Made by a program: the position numbers and the translations under genes
The notes under the pieces: generated by a model
The model's input: the letters and a program-made list of their open reading frames with translations, nothing else
What the model was told of the DNA's origin: nothing
Databases searched by the model: none
Shown here: piece by piece, positions 10,146-21,552 of the stretch
Layout: each line of letters opens with the position of its first letter
How positions within the stretch are numbered: the first letter of the stretch is position 1
Origin: Larimichthys crocea
Taxonomy: Eukaryota; Chordata; Actinopteri; Sciaenidae
Direction: 5' to 3'
NCBI RefSeq assembly: GCF_000972845.2
Contig: NW_020860930.1
Coordinates: 547,639-611,638 of the forward strand
DNA: 64,000 nt

Positions 10146-12034
10146 GTTTCCGTTCTGACTCTAATTCTGATAAATTGTCTTTCTTTTCCGGTGCTGTCCC
10201 GGCTGCTCCTCCTGCCCTGCTTACTCCTCCTCGTGTGGTTCGGACAATGAAGGTAAGAAAACCAAAGTCCCTGATTGTTGGTGTTAAACTGCTGTGCTGT
10301 CCTCATATGTTGGTGCTGAGCGCCCTCGGGAACAAAAGAGTCCGTTAAGACCAGAAGAGCTTGTTTATGTCTTTGCTTGAATGTTCTGGACCTGACAGTC
10401 CACGATGGTTAGTGGAGACTCCCATGAAGTGTTGACAGTGTTACTGTGGGCTGTCAGTGATTCGTGTGTTCGTCCTGGACTTGTTGGTGTCTAACAGGAA
10501 GCAGATTTTGGACCTGTTGGGTTCATACTGAATAAGTGGTCCATGAATTGTAATTACTCAGCAGATCCTTGATTATCGGTCCATCACGGGTCAGTAGAGT
10601 CTTTGGTTGTTATCCCAACTTTGTTCCTGTGCAGGAACTTTTTGAAAGAACACCCACAGAGAGAAACGTATCCTCTCGCGCCTCACTGCCTCAGGCTCGA
10701 TAGTTCTTACAGTAATTAGCACCGGCTCCCATCGTCTACTTCATGACTGAACTCTGATGAGGTGAGTTAACCGTCACCTGCACGTCCATCTGAGTTCAGC
10801 ATTTCATTTGAACGCAGACAGACCAGACTTGGGCTGAGTTGTTGATCCCTTTCTGCAGCACATCCAGGGTCTGAACTCTCCGAGAGCTTCTCTGAATACA
10901 GAAAGAAACCTCAGTGGAAGTTGAATATAAATGTCGACGTGTATGAAAAAGAAATCAGAGCACATTTTTGTTTTTCTTCTCCAGTTAACACTCGTCGCTT
11001 CTCGCTGGCAACGTGTGAATAGATCTGACCTGGCACTCGCTGTCGCTTCTTCAATGTCAGCGTTCCTCTGTTGATCTCATATATCGACGTATTATATGTT
11101 TCCCCCTCAACAATTTATCTAATTTTAGTCCTCATTATACCGTGTGTGTGTTCTTGGCAGTGTGTTCTCATGGATACGTCTTTAAATGGAGTAGATTGAA
11201 ATGAAGTGGAGCCAGCTCTCGCACAGAAGCTGACATGGAGATGAAATCTCTCTTTCAGAGCTGGATTTGTGCAGTTACATCTGCGTCTGTTTATTCTGCG
11301 ATCACAGTTTTTGTTGTCGGGATTGGGAGAGCCTGTTTAAAATGGATTTCTGAACATGAGACAGGTTTCCCACGGCTTCTGTAAATCCTTTAAATTTGAG
11401 AGATTTGCCTCAGGTTCCCGTCCAGAGGAAAAGAAAAAAAGATTTTTTTAGACGAGATCAGGAGTGAAACATGACGTGAAGCTTCTGTGGCGCCAAATTT
11501 AGACACTTTCATGTTTTATCTCATTGTGGTGAATTTAGATGAGACAGATTTTAACGGACCATACCAATTATTCCACCAGGCGTTTGCTGTAGAATATCTT
11601 CACAGTTTAGAGGGTCAGAGTTCACGTTCGCATCTTTTTTTGTTGTTGTCAGAACCCGTTTCTGCCTGTTGGTGCGTTCCAGAACTCTCTCGTGTCGAGT
11701 ATATACCACATCAAAGCTGCACTAGTATTTATATGAATAACTCATTTTACCAAAAGTCACTAAAATGCATGAAACGTTGAGACAAAGGTGCAAAATGTTT
11801 CTTTGTTTTATTACTCTCACAAGTTTGAACTCGAGATGCGTTCACGGTCTCCAGATCTCTGATGGTTTTTAGTTAAAGATTAATAATCAGTGATGGACTA
11901 ATGATCAGAGGTATTAGATTGTTGCATCAGAATCAATCGATCGTATTTAGCGTCCGTTGACACCGGTGCACCTGTATCGATCCATCAAAGGTCAGTCACA
12001 GTGCTTCCAGTTTATTAATCAATCGTTGTTATTA

Positions 12035-12036
<2 letters not shown>
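10146..12036. other. No gene; unique sequence
   Basis: Ordinary AT-rich intron-like DNA. I see nothing specific. Confidence 0.6.

Positions 12037-12077
<41 letters not shown>
12037..12077. repeat. (GT)n microsatellite
   Basis: Perfect GT run. Confidence 0.98.
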
Positions 12078-12081
<4 letters not shown>

Positions 12082-12330
12082 GCGCCGTTCACTTCCTCTG
12101 ACCTCAGACTTTTAAACTTCAGCAGACGCCGTTCACGATGAGGGCGGAGGCGGACGGATCGATCACCGCTGCTGACCTCTGAAACAGAATAATGATCACA
12201 TGAGCTTCTTAAATAAACGTGATACACATTCAGATATAGATCCGCTGGCCTGACTTCATCGGTTACCGTGCCGATGGCTGTTGACACTGATATCGAATGG
12301 GACGACCTATTGACCAGGCTCCGTATTGAT

Positions 12331-12371
12331 GTGTGTGCGTTTGTTTGTGTGTGTGCATGTGTGTGTGTGTG
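12331..12371. repeat. Imperfect (GT)n
   Basis: GT with CG, TT and CA interruptions. Confidence 0.9.
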
Positions 12372-12457
12372 CTGTCTTTCAGCATGTTCACATACACTTT
12401 TGTAATTAGTATCCAATCATATGTAATCGGGATTCGTCGAATACATTTCTCTAATTA

Positions 12458-12460
<3 letters not shown>

Positions 12461-12499
<39 letters not shown>
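12461..12499. repeat. (GT)n microsatellite
   Basis: Perfect GT run. Confidence 0.98.
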
Positions 12500-12502
<3 letters not shown>

Positions 12503-12750
12503 ACTCGGGGTGACACATTTTATAGATTAATTACTCTGAAAGAATAAATGGAAAACAGTATTATGAGTCGGCTTGTCATCGTCCATTAATCAGCTGTTGG
12601 AACAGTTCAAACATCAAACAACAACAATGAATCAAAATCATATTTCAAAACACTGACAGACGATTATTTACTGTAAACAACCACAGTACACAACAACACA
12701 CAAATAAATAATAAACAAATAATAAATAAAAAACAAATCTATAAAATACA

Positions 12751-12828
12751 GACTGTCTAAAACCTGGACGTAGTCTCTGAGACGTCCCCGCAGACTGTCT
12801 AAAACCTGGACGTAGTCTCTGAGACGTC
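12751..12828 (+). repeat. 42-bp tandem repeat, locus 1 (two units)
   Basis: Units start at 12751 and 12793, with the core GACTGTCTAAAACCTGGACG followed by TAGTCTCTGAGACGTCC. The same 42-bp unit recurs at 39177 and, reversed, at 48593. The unit contains a small near-palindrome (GTCTC-T-GAGAC). Confidence 0.93.
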
Positions 12829-13172
12829 TCCTCCGTCTCTCAGCATCGTCCCTCCGTCTGTTAAATAAACAGCGGTGGAGCTTCAATCTTCCAGCCGGCC
12901 GACTGAATCATTTACAAGGTTAATCAGGACTCGGCCGTTCACCCGCGGCCTGTTCCTCTCGGCGCCTTTCTTCTCGGTTTTCGTTCTGGCTCGTTAGTGA
13001 TCGTTTTTTTTTTTTTACGGGGTCTTTAAAAGTTCCATCATGGAGCAGAGAACAGCAGCTGCAGACTCTGTGCTTCACACGGACGTTACATGCAGATATC
13101 GCTGCGACCAAACGCTGTGACGGCCTCATATTCGTTCCATTAAAGATGTGAGACGCCCAGGAAAAGCTGGAG

Positions 13173-13175
<3 letters not shown>

Positions 13176-13212
<37 letters not shown>
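13176..13212. repeat. (GT)n microsatellite
   Basis: Perfect GT run. Confidence 0.98.
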
Positions 13213-13213
<1 letters not shown>

Positions 13214-13361
13214 ATCAAACACTGAAGCTAACGAGATTTAACAGGAAATGAGTTAAACTTCAATATTAAACAAATGAGATGTATTCTCCACCCCGAGCGG
13301 CGTCAAAGCCAAACAGCAACAACCAGTAACTCAGAATTACACTGACTGGCTGACAGACACA

Positions 13362-13690
13362 GATATTCCCAGAAATTTTAAAACTTTCCATGGGAATTAA
13401 CAGGAATTTACAAAATCGAAGGTTGGCCCTTTAACAGTGAACTTATATGTAGTTGTTGAAAATATATTTTAACATAATCTCGACTAAAACAACCAGATTT
13501 GCTGCAGGTCGACTTGAATATCTGCTGTTCCTCAGTCACATAGCACAGTGCTGCAGGGCTAATGAGGCCTTTGAATATTTATGTTAACTTTCAAATGTTA
13601 ATGTTGTTACAGTTTGTTTAAATTACCTCTAATTTCTAGTTAATTCCCATAAATTTCCATAATTCCCATGATTTGGAATATTTCAAAAAA
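13362..13690 (+). mobile_element. Nonautonomous element, GGAATTTAC/CCCATAAATT family, internal copy
   Basis: Contains AACTTTCCATGGGAATTAAC, CATAATCTCGACTAAAACAA, CCAGATTTGCTGCAGGTCGA and a TTCCCATAAATTTCC block, shared with 43304-43688. I remember a common fish nonautonomous DNA element with this layout and GGGTTGCAA ends, possibly hAT-like, but the ends are decayed here. Confidence 0.65.
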
Positions 13691-14205
13691 TCACAGTGCT
13701 CAGCGTTGGAGTTGGAATACAGAGTGGAGTGATAGTGAGGTTACAGATCCGGATGCTCGGGGGTTAATGTTTTGTTTTTTTCCATTGGTAATAAACGGTG
13801 AGTGTGAACTCGTCGTGTCGCCTGATTTAAAGTCTGGAACGTGGTCGGTGTGTTTGGCAGGTGAAGTTTCCTCCTCCCCGTGTGTTCATGTGTGACACGG
13901 CGTGTCGTGATGTCTCTCTCTACGCGACATGTGTTTGTGTAACGTGCAGATTCCTGAGATGCATGCGTCCATATGTGTGCTCGCAGGCGGCGTCCGCGTA
14001 CTGCTTTTGGACGCCGCGGGGCGTCTCGGGCTGTGACGAGCCCCGCGGCGGCTCAGTGTGAGAATAATGCATGTGGAAATTCACCCTTTCATTTGCCAGT
14101 GGGAGCTGGCTTCCTCCAAAGACTGCTAGCTATGAAATAAATATGAGAGCAGGGGGAAGAGCATAATGAAGCCTCAGCGCCAGTCCACACTGAGACGACT
14201 GATTG

Positions 14206-14275
14206 ATGCAGCAGAAAAGAAAGAAAGAAAAAGGAAAGGACAGAAGGAGGAGAGGAAACGAAAAGGAGGGGAGAG
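14206..14275. repeat. Polypurine tract
   Basis: AAAGAAAGAAAGAAAAAGGA followed by GGAGGAGAGG blocks, ending at about GAGAGCC. Confidence 0.85.
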
Positions 14276-14427
14276 CCTGCTGCAGGGTGGAGAGAGGACT
14301 GACGGATGGATGGATGGGTGAGAGCTGTGGCCTGAGGGAAGGATGGCAGAGGAGGATGACGGGCTAGCGGATGGATGGATACTCGAGTCAACACTTGAGA
14401 AATGCTGAGATGAAGTGTTGGAGTCTG

Positions 14428-15125
14428 ACTCCTCACTGCTGTGTCAAACTCTGTCCAGAAGCCTCGTTAACCCTCTAGACCCCGTCCATCAACCCAGTCC
14501 GAGAGAGTCAGACCCAATTTATGCCAAAATAAGACATTAATACTGCATGGGTCAGTCCAAAGCTGCATGGGATTAGCATAAAGTGGGCGAGAGGAGACTC
14601 AGGTACCCAGGATCCAACTGTCACTCAGATATCTGGAGGTCAGAGGTCAAAGAACCCTTTGAAAGTGGCCATAGACATGAGCATGATCACTGAAGCTCAG
14701 CCATCTTCCTGCAGCAGAACCAACCCGTACCTGTTTAATGGCCATTAAAACTCTTAGACTCTTGTTCATTGAGCCCATGCAGTATTAATGTGTTATTTTG
14801 GCCAAGTGTATTTTGGAAATGCATAAATTGAGTCTGACTGTGAAGCTCTCAGACTCTTGGACTCTTGTCCAATGAGCCACGCATGAATAAAAACCGGGCT
14901 CAGTGAACAAGAGTCCGAGAATCCGAGAGCTTCACAGTCAGACCCAATTTATGCATTTCCAAAACTGTTGAGAGAGCCCAGCATGCAGAAATATTCAAAT
15001 GCACTCGGCCACAATAACACATTAATACTGCATGGTTCAGTCCAAAGCTGCGTGGCAGCAGCATAACGTGGACACGACTCAGGAACCAGCTGTCACTCAG
15101 ATATCTGGAGGTCAGAGGTCAGAGA
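14428..15125. repeat. Inverted and direct repeat complex (family B), copy 1
   Basis: The segment starts GACTCCTCACTGCTGTGTCA. It contains two direct copies of a block with TTAATACTGCATGG, AGTCCAAAGCTGC and CTGTCACTCAGATATCTGGA (near 14530-14650 and 15020-15120). Between them is a large inverted repeat (14758-14877 against 14897-15040). Much of the right half recurs at 26966-27194. Confidence 0.85.
14758..15040. repeat. Large inverted repeat, ~120- and ~144-base arms, ~19-base loop
   Basis: Left arm 14758-14877 (ACTCTTGTTCATTGAGCCC to GACTCTTGTCCAATGAGCC) is the reverse complement of 14897-15040 (GGCTCAGTGAACAAGAGTCC to TTAATACTGCATGGTTCAG). The right arm has an extra ~32 bases around 14962-15005. 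The loop is about ACGCATGAATAAAAACC. Confidence 0.88.
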
Positions 15126-15368
15126 GCACAGACCCAGCAGCTCAAACAGTTGGCGGTGTGTTACGTCATCGACGTCACGTCTTCTCTGATTGGTCGTCCA
15201 CACCGTCGGCAGTCGAGGTGTTTTAACGGCGTTTTAATTGAAAAGGATTAGTGTCGGCTCGCCCTCGGCTCTGTGTTCAGCGCCGTCACGCGGGGCGAAG
15301 TCACGGCGGGGTGGGATGGGATTTTCCACCCGTGAGGCGCGTTTGTGTGGCTGCCAGTTAATTTCATC

Positions 15369-15371
<3 letters not shown>

Positions 15372-15403
<32 letters not shown>
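15372..15403. repeat. (GT)n microsatellite
   Basis: Perfect GT run. Confidence 0.98.
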
Positions 15404-15404
<1 letters not shown>

Positions 15405-15591
15405 ATACTGCGGCTAATGTTTCTCTACAGGCGTGAACGCTTCAGAACTGACACCTTCACTCAAACACTCAGCACAGCTCCTCTGCATACGGTCACACAC
15501 ACTTAGTGAAGGAGGCACACACTCGTCGCAGCGCTGAAGGTGTGAAATGGCTTTCCACAGTTAATTACAGGTCTGAATCAGTCTCCTCCTC

Positions 15592-15624
15592 CACCCTCCA
15601 CCCTCCACCCTCCACCCTCCTCCT
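15592..15624. repeat. (CCCTCCA)n short tandem repeat
   Basis: About four to five heptamer units in a pyrimidine-rich stretch. Confidence 0.9.
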
Positions 15625-18190
15625 GGTCTTCGGTCTCTGGAGGCTCCTCCAGCTGATCGAGGAGACGAGACAATGAAATCTGAAAACACGACAGCTGTAG
15701 ATGAAGACAGACAGTTTAAGACTTTACAAGAGTTACTGGAGATGTTCTAAACACTGAAATTAGTAACCTAGAGAAACATTCTGCATGAACTTTGTGGTCA
15801 AACAGCTTTTACAGTTTTGTACCTGGAATAAACTGTTTCCATGGAAACACGACGTCAGACTTCCATCCGTCACGTCTACGGTACACGCTCCACATCACAG
15901 CATGAATACATATTTACATACTACACTGTAAAAAAAACCTGAATTAAAGAGGGAGTGTTGTTAAAAGTAGTAATCAGTGTTTGTGTGATAATTAAAATAA
16001 ACGAAGTCTCTTGTTGTTTTGAAATGATAATGAAACTACTCGAGGATAATGTGATAACACTTCCCCTAAATGGATTGGAAACGTATTAATAAGAGCTGCA
16101 GTAATAAGTTAACAATGTTCTGAGGCTAATGTTGTCCTAATTAAAGCAAATTCTACACTGCTCATTAACGTCACATCAGACTGCAGAGACCTCGGAGGCC
16201 GTTTTCAATTTGTGACAAATAAAAGTGAGGATGAGCGGCTGTGTTCGTGTCTGCTGCCTCCAGAAATATACGTGACAACAGGAAACGATTGTCTTAAATA
16301 AATATGGAAAATGTTTCCAACACGGCGTCTGCAGATCAGCTGAGGTCAGATGTGCAGAGAAGGTTTCCAGTCAAATTTCAAAATAAAACGCTCTGTGCAG
16401 ACTCCAGACAAACATCTCTGTGACTGATGCTCGAAGCACATGCCTGCAGGATGAAGCGCCCCTCGTGGACGACCGACCACAGCAGCATCCTGGGACTTGT
16501 CATGTGACCTCTTCCCGCGTACCGCCGACACCGTCCTTTGAAAGCTGACGCTCTTCTTTCAGCGATTCCACCGCAGAGGTTGGAGGTGTGCCTCCGCTTT
16601 AAAGATAAAGAAGAATTTCAGGATTTCAGAGCTGTAATCGTGACAGATTACCTCCCCCTCCGTTCAATCTCCACATCCCCTCCTCCACCCTCTGCACCAT
16701 CACAGGAATTATGGAAATGACGAGCAGTGGCCTTGATTAAATGTACACGAGCAGCAGAAACGCGTGATGTGGAGGTAGAGATACTCGTGATCCTGAATAC
16801 TCCCCTCTTAATTTCTCCTGCTTTCATCTCCTTGACAGCCTCCTTGCGTCCTCTGCGTCCTTTCCTCTCCACTTATTCATTCACTCCTCCTCTCTTCTCC
16901 TTTCATCCTCCTCCCTCCGTTCCCTTCACACTTCCTCCTGCTCTGTTAAAACTGAACAGATGTTTGCATTCAAACAACCTTTACAGAAATATCCTGATCT
17001 GAACACATCTCGATAAACATGTGGGAGTTCTTCCAGCCGTGGCTGCTTCCTGTGACATTTGCGGCTTGCAGAATAATACATGTTCTGCATTGCTGAGCTT
17101 TTTTCTCATTTTCCCACTGTGCACCAGCCGTTACGCTGTGAAAGATATGTGGTCAGATGTGTCCCAGACCGCCTCAGCATCACGTGGTGTCTTGGTGGTC
17201 GTGTTCAGCACCGTGCACTCACTAAAGATGCATTTGTGTAAAGATGGTTTTGTGTACTGTCCGGTTCTGGCACGACACCCTGTAAACCTCCTCTTCTTCA
17301 GTCCGGGCGGTGTGGCATCAGGAAACTCTGCAAACCACAGAGAGCTGATGTTTTTGAGTTGTGCAGAATATAAAGTGACAGACGTACAAACATCTGAACA
17401 CTCCTTCATGAAGGTTCATTAAACTTCCGATGCTCTCTCTCTGAAAGTGTCTCCGCGCAGCACGAGACGTGTCCTCAGCTGTAAACTCATTTTCTAATTG
17501 TTTTGTTCAGGTTTGAAACATCTGCGGATGTTTTTGTCTCTTTGAGCGAGTCTGAATTTACACACCTGAAGACTCCCATTGTCAGAAGTCCTCTCCCTCT
17601 CCCTCCTCTCTTTCTTCCCTCCATCCATCGCTTCCTCTGATTGCCGAGCTGATTGCCTGAACGAGTGGCACTCCAGGTTCAGTATTCCTCCGAGATGCCG
17701 GCTATATTTACTCTGCTTCAGATATCACTTTTTAATCTCATATCAGCGCCTCGCAGCCGCCTCGACACCGAGCCGCTCTGTGTTTTTGAGTCAGCGGGCA
17801 AAAAAAAAAAAAAATCGTGACAGCGACTGGAAGTATTAACGCAGAGAGTAGGAATCAGTCAAGACGAACTCTCCATGGGACGGTCGCCTCGTACACGGAG
17901 GCTGATATTGCACCGTGCTGTCACTTTCCACCTGGATACATGACTGCAGAATAAATACAGTCGTATAAAGTGACAGAATACACAGAAGCAGAGATCCACG
18001 CCGTGCTCCAGTTGTGACTGCAGCCCACAGGACACGAGGACGGGAAATTGCTGCTGTGCTCTGTGAGTGAACCTGGAACAACCTGCACAGCTTCACTTAC
18101 CGAGTCTGACACAGGCGGACTACAAAACTCTGTCAGTTAGCACAGTCTGATCCCACCGTGGTGGATCTGTGCAGCTGTACCCGAGAAGGT
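15625..18190. other. No gene; unique sequence with short CT-rich patches
   Basis: Pyrimidine-rich patches near 16840-16940 and 17590-17640 look like intronic low complexity. Frames of 90-130 codons (for example around 17021-17422) have no recognisable domain and no splice support. Confidence 0.55.
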
Positions 18191-18615
18191 AGAAGCTGCA
18201 GACTCTTCTTCTTCTTCCTGGTAGTCCATAACGCCTGTTGGTACAAACACTCAGTTCGTCAGCTTGGCGGTGAGCTCAGAGCGACGGGTACCCGTCGCTC
18301 TGAGCTCACCGCCAAGCTGACGGACTGAGCTAACAGCAGCTACAGCTGTCAGCAGGTTACTTCACTGTCCATCATAAACTCTGTAAATCACAGAGAGTTG
18401 AGGCGGAGCAGCCGGAGGACATCAGAGGGAAAACCAGAAAACATTTCCTCCATAAAATATGATCCAGTTTCACCAGAATCAGTGAAATAGTTGCTGCTGT
18501 GTGACTTAGTGCCGTAAAGCGTTACGTACTTCTCCCGACCCGGAGCCCAAAGTTACATAGAGTGAGAACAGACGTACGAATGACAGAGACACCGTTCAGC
18601 TGATCACAGGTCAGT
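18191..18615 (+). repeat. Foldback repeat family, copy 2 (full, palindrome included)
   Basis: Same order of parts as the copy at 3061: AGAAGCTGC start, CTTCTTCTTCCTGGT block, palindrome (18251-18328), GAGCTAACAGCAGCTACAGC block, unique body, and an end at GATCACAGGTCAGT. Divergence between the two copies is very low over about 410 bp, implying recent mobility or gene conversion. Flanking sequence is unrelated. Confidence 0.88.
18251..18328. repeat. 78-bp spacerless palindrome in foldback copy 2
   Basis: Left arm 18251-18289 and right arm 18290-18328 are each 39 bases, reverse-complementary with a single mismatch near the outer end (GAACTGA versus GGACTGA). The centre is GGGTACCC. This arm match is cleaner than the copy at 3131 because the internal GAGCTC pairing is intact. 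Confidence 0.96.
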
Positions 18616-21090
18616 TTAAAAAAGCTCTTGTGGATCTTTCGGTCCCCCTGAGGTTCTCGCCTCTCACATCGGGATGTCACGATTACACGTTTTCACGATG
18701 AATTGCGATATTAATTAGTTAATCGTGACGTTTCCTAAACAAAACATTATGCTGGAACCATACTGGTACATCAGCGCAACTCGGAACAAAAACAAAGTTA
18801 CGCAACAGCCGCGTGTCACCGCTTGTGTTGCTTAGTTTTGAAGCGTGGAAAAGGAAGAACTGTTCCTCTGCCATTAACTGTGTGCGACAATGATTCAACA
18901 GGACGAGTTACGTAACGTTCACGTAACGTCACGTAGAGCCGAACATGTCTCATCGCAGTAAGTCTCAAACAGTTTCATGGTCTGTGTAAGAATAAGTTAT
19001 GTAATCTGCTAAAGGTCTGTGAACATGTATAATTTCCTCCTTTTGCTTTAGAACACACACAGTTCATATGCAGCATTCATTGATTGTTTGTTTCAGTCCA
19101 AACAGGATTATTATCATTTTGCTATGAGAGCATCCGAAGAGGCAAATGAATGAAAATAATATTCATGTGATTTTACTTATTCATGTGAAAATAATTAATG
19201 CAAAAATAATCGTGATAATCATAATATCGTGATTTTTTTCTCTGACAATATTCAAACCAAGAAAATCTGTAATCATGACATCCGTGCTCTCACAGCTCGT
19301 TTACACCACCCAGTTCTTCGACTGTGAAGCTTTATTAAGAGTCTCTAATTGGAAAACCAAAAACTCATTAACTCCACAAAGACAAATATCATCCACTGAT
19401 ACAATTAGGAGGCGGCGTAATTTTACACAAATGTAATCTTATCCTCTGTGCTGAGGGGAGCTACACACATTGTCATCATTATCTTTCTTCACTAAAGTGA
19501 CATTAGTCTAACACGCTTCATGAACCCTGCACACACACACACACACACACACACACTAACACACACACACACAGACACACACACACTCTGCTCTGTTTGT
19601 TTCTGTTTGTTTGTTGAAGATGTTCATCTTCAACCTTCATGACCAAAACTATAAAGAACTGAATGTTCAGACTCTTCCTTTGATTAACGCTTTAATCAGA
19701 TAGTCCATCATTCAGAATAGAACTATTTTCATGTCTTTACTCATTTCCATCATTAATATTGACATTATACTCACAGCATTCATAGCTGAGATCTCTGAAC
19801 TAAAAAGAAGTTTGATTGGTCAATGAACCGGAGCAGCAGACTCTTCCTTACAAACCCATTTCCTCCTTTAAAGTCTGTGTAAAGTCAATTCTCAGATTTC
19901 TTTCCAAACACATTAAATGTTTCTGAAACCACGTGAAAAGGCTTATTTCAATATTTCACTAAAATGTGGAGTCAGAGGTTCAAACTGTTTTTCAGTCCAG
20001 GATTTTGTGGGCGGTCCTTAAAGGGTGGCTCGATGACACGCTGAGGCCACCCTGAGCAATGTTCTACCTGATTTTGATATTTTTAATAATTAAAATTTGG
20101 CTGAGTGGTTAATAACACTTTCTACTCAGAACTCCTTGATGACCTGTTCTTAATTAAGTTCTGCTTGCATAATTATATTAATTACATTTCTGGATATTAA
20201 CAGATCGGGTTTATGTAACTATAACCAGATTACATTTGAAAAAAAAAAGTATAATAAGATTATCGTAAGAGTTGGGTAGTTATGGATTTCATGTAGTTAG
20301 GATTACATAATCAGATTGCATTTAATAGAAATGTAGAAATAAATTATAGAAAGACAGAAACTGTGCAGTCCGTCATGAAGTTCTGATGTAAAACATCTCA
20401 CAGAGGTTTGATCGCTGTCGTTTTGAAGCTCAGTCCAGAAGTTAGTTCCTCCCATCAGCGGCTTAAGAAACCCTCCAAAGACCAGAAGTACTGTAACTTA
20501 ATTCACCTTCTCCCAGCCGACTCCCTCCCCGGTGTGTCTTCCTTCCCATCAGCTGGCTCTAATTTAGTCTCATCACTTTAAAGATTCCCTCAGCCTCTCA
20601 TGTTTCTCATGTTTTATTCGTGGCTCTTCCTTCACTCGATCGTCCCGCGGCCGCTTGGAAAGTTCTCCGAGGAGCTTCAGCGCTGCGTTCGTTCCAAGTC
20701 GCTCTGGATGTGAGCCTCAGCCAAACGGTAGAAAAAGGAAAGAAGTAAAAGTTTAGTTTCAGGTTGCTTTGCCTCTGAGGAGAAGAAACATCCTGTTTAA
20801 AGCAAGACTCTCACTTCTGAGGGAGTTAAGTGACACCTTTGTTGCTGAGCGTTCAGCGCCGCAGTGTTTCTGCAGCAGTTTGAGGTGATGCTGGTCTCAG
20901 GTGTTCAGCCTCAGTGACTAGCACAGCTGCTGTGGGTTGAAATGACTGATTGGCCAGTAGTTTATAAGTTTTAGGGATGGACATCGAGCACTGATGATGT
21001 TCAGTGGTTTCAGTCACCTCATCTATGAACTGATATCTGAATATAAATGTAGAGTCTGCATGCAAAGGGTTTTGTTTATTCTTCTGCCAT
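18616..21090. other. No gene; AT-rich unique sequence
   Basis: Includes ATAATCGTGATAATCATAAT-type AT-rich runs near 19205. Nothing coding is seen. Confidence 0.6.
19530..19586. repeat. Interrupted (CA)n microsatellite
   Basis: Three CA runs separated by CTAA and GA. Confidence 0.96.
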
Positions 21091-21091
21091 T

Positions 21092-21241
21092 AGAAGCTGC
21101 TGACTGCTGAAAGACCTCTTCTTCTTCGTGGTGGTCCAAACACAGCAGCTAACAAACTGAGCTAACATTATCTAACAGCAGCTACACTCACAAACTGAGC
21201 TAAGAGCAGCTCCAGTTGGCAACAGTTTACGTCACGTTACG
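21092..21241 (+). repeat. Foldback repeat family, partial copy lacking the palindrome
   Basis: Shares the AGAAGCTGCTGA start, a CTTCTTCTTCGTGGTGGTCC block, and repeated ACTGAGCTAA / AACAGCAGCTAC blocks with the full copies. The palindromic core is missing and the long unique body is absent. It reads as a rearranged, hairpin-deleted derivative. Confidence 0.65.
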
Positions 21242-21496
21242 AGTCGTTTGTTGAAAAGTCTCCGGCAAACATTTTTTTATCCCGATCATCTTCAGATGAT
21301 TCACGTGTCCAACAGAAACCAGTGTTCGGGTTTCACTTCATGCCAACATCACGTCAACAAATCAAAAACACATTCATGTTTTTATTTTGGAGTGAAACAT
21401 TTTGTGCAATTATTGAAAAAGTCTTTGACTGTGACTGTCACTCACTGTCCTCTGGATGGCTGACAGCAACACCCAGGACACACAGCCAACATCTAT

Positions 21497-21510
21497 CACA
21501 CACACACACA

Positions 21511-21550
<40 letters not shown>
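21497..21550. repeat. (CA)n microsatellite, one interruption
   Basis: CA run with one CCA break. Confidence 0.97.
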
Positions 21551-21552
<2 letters not shown>

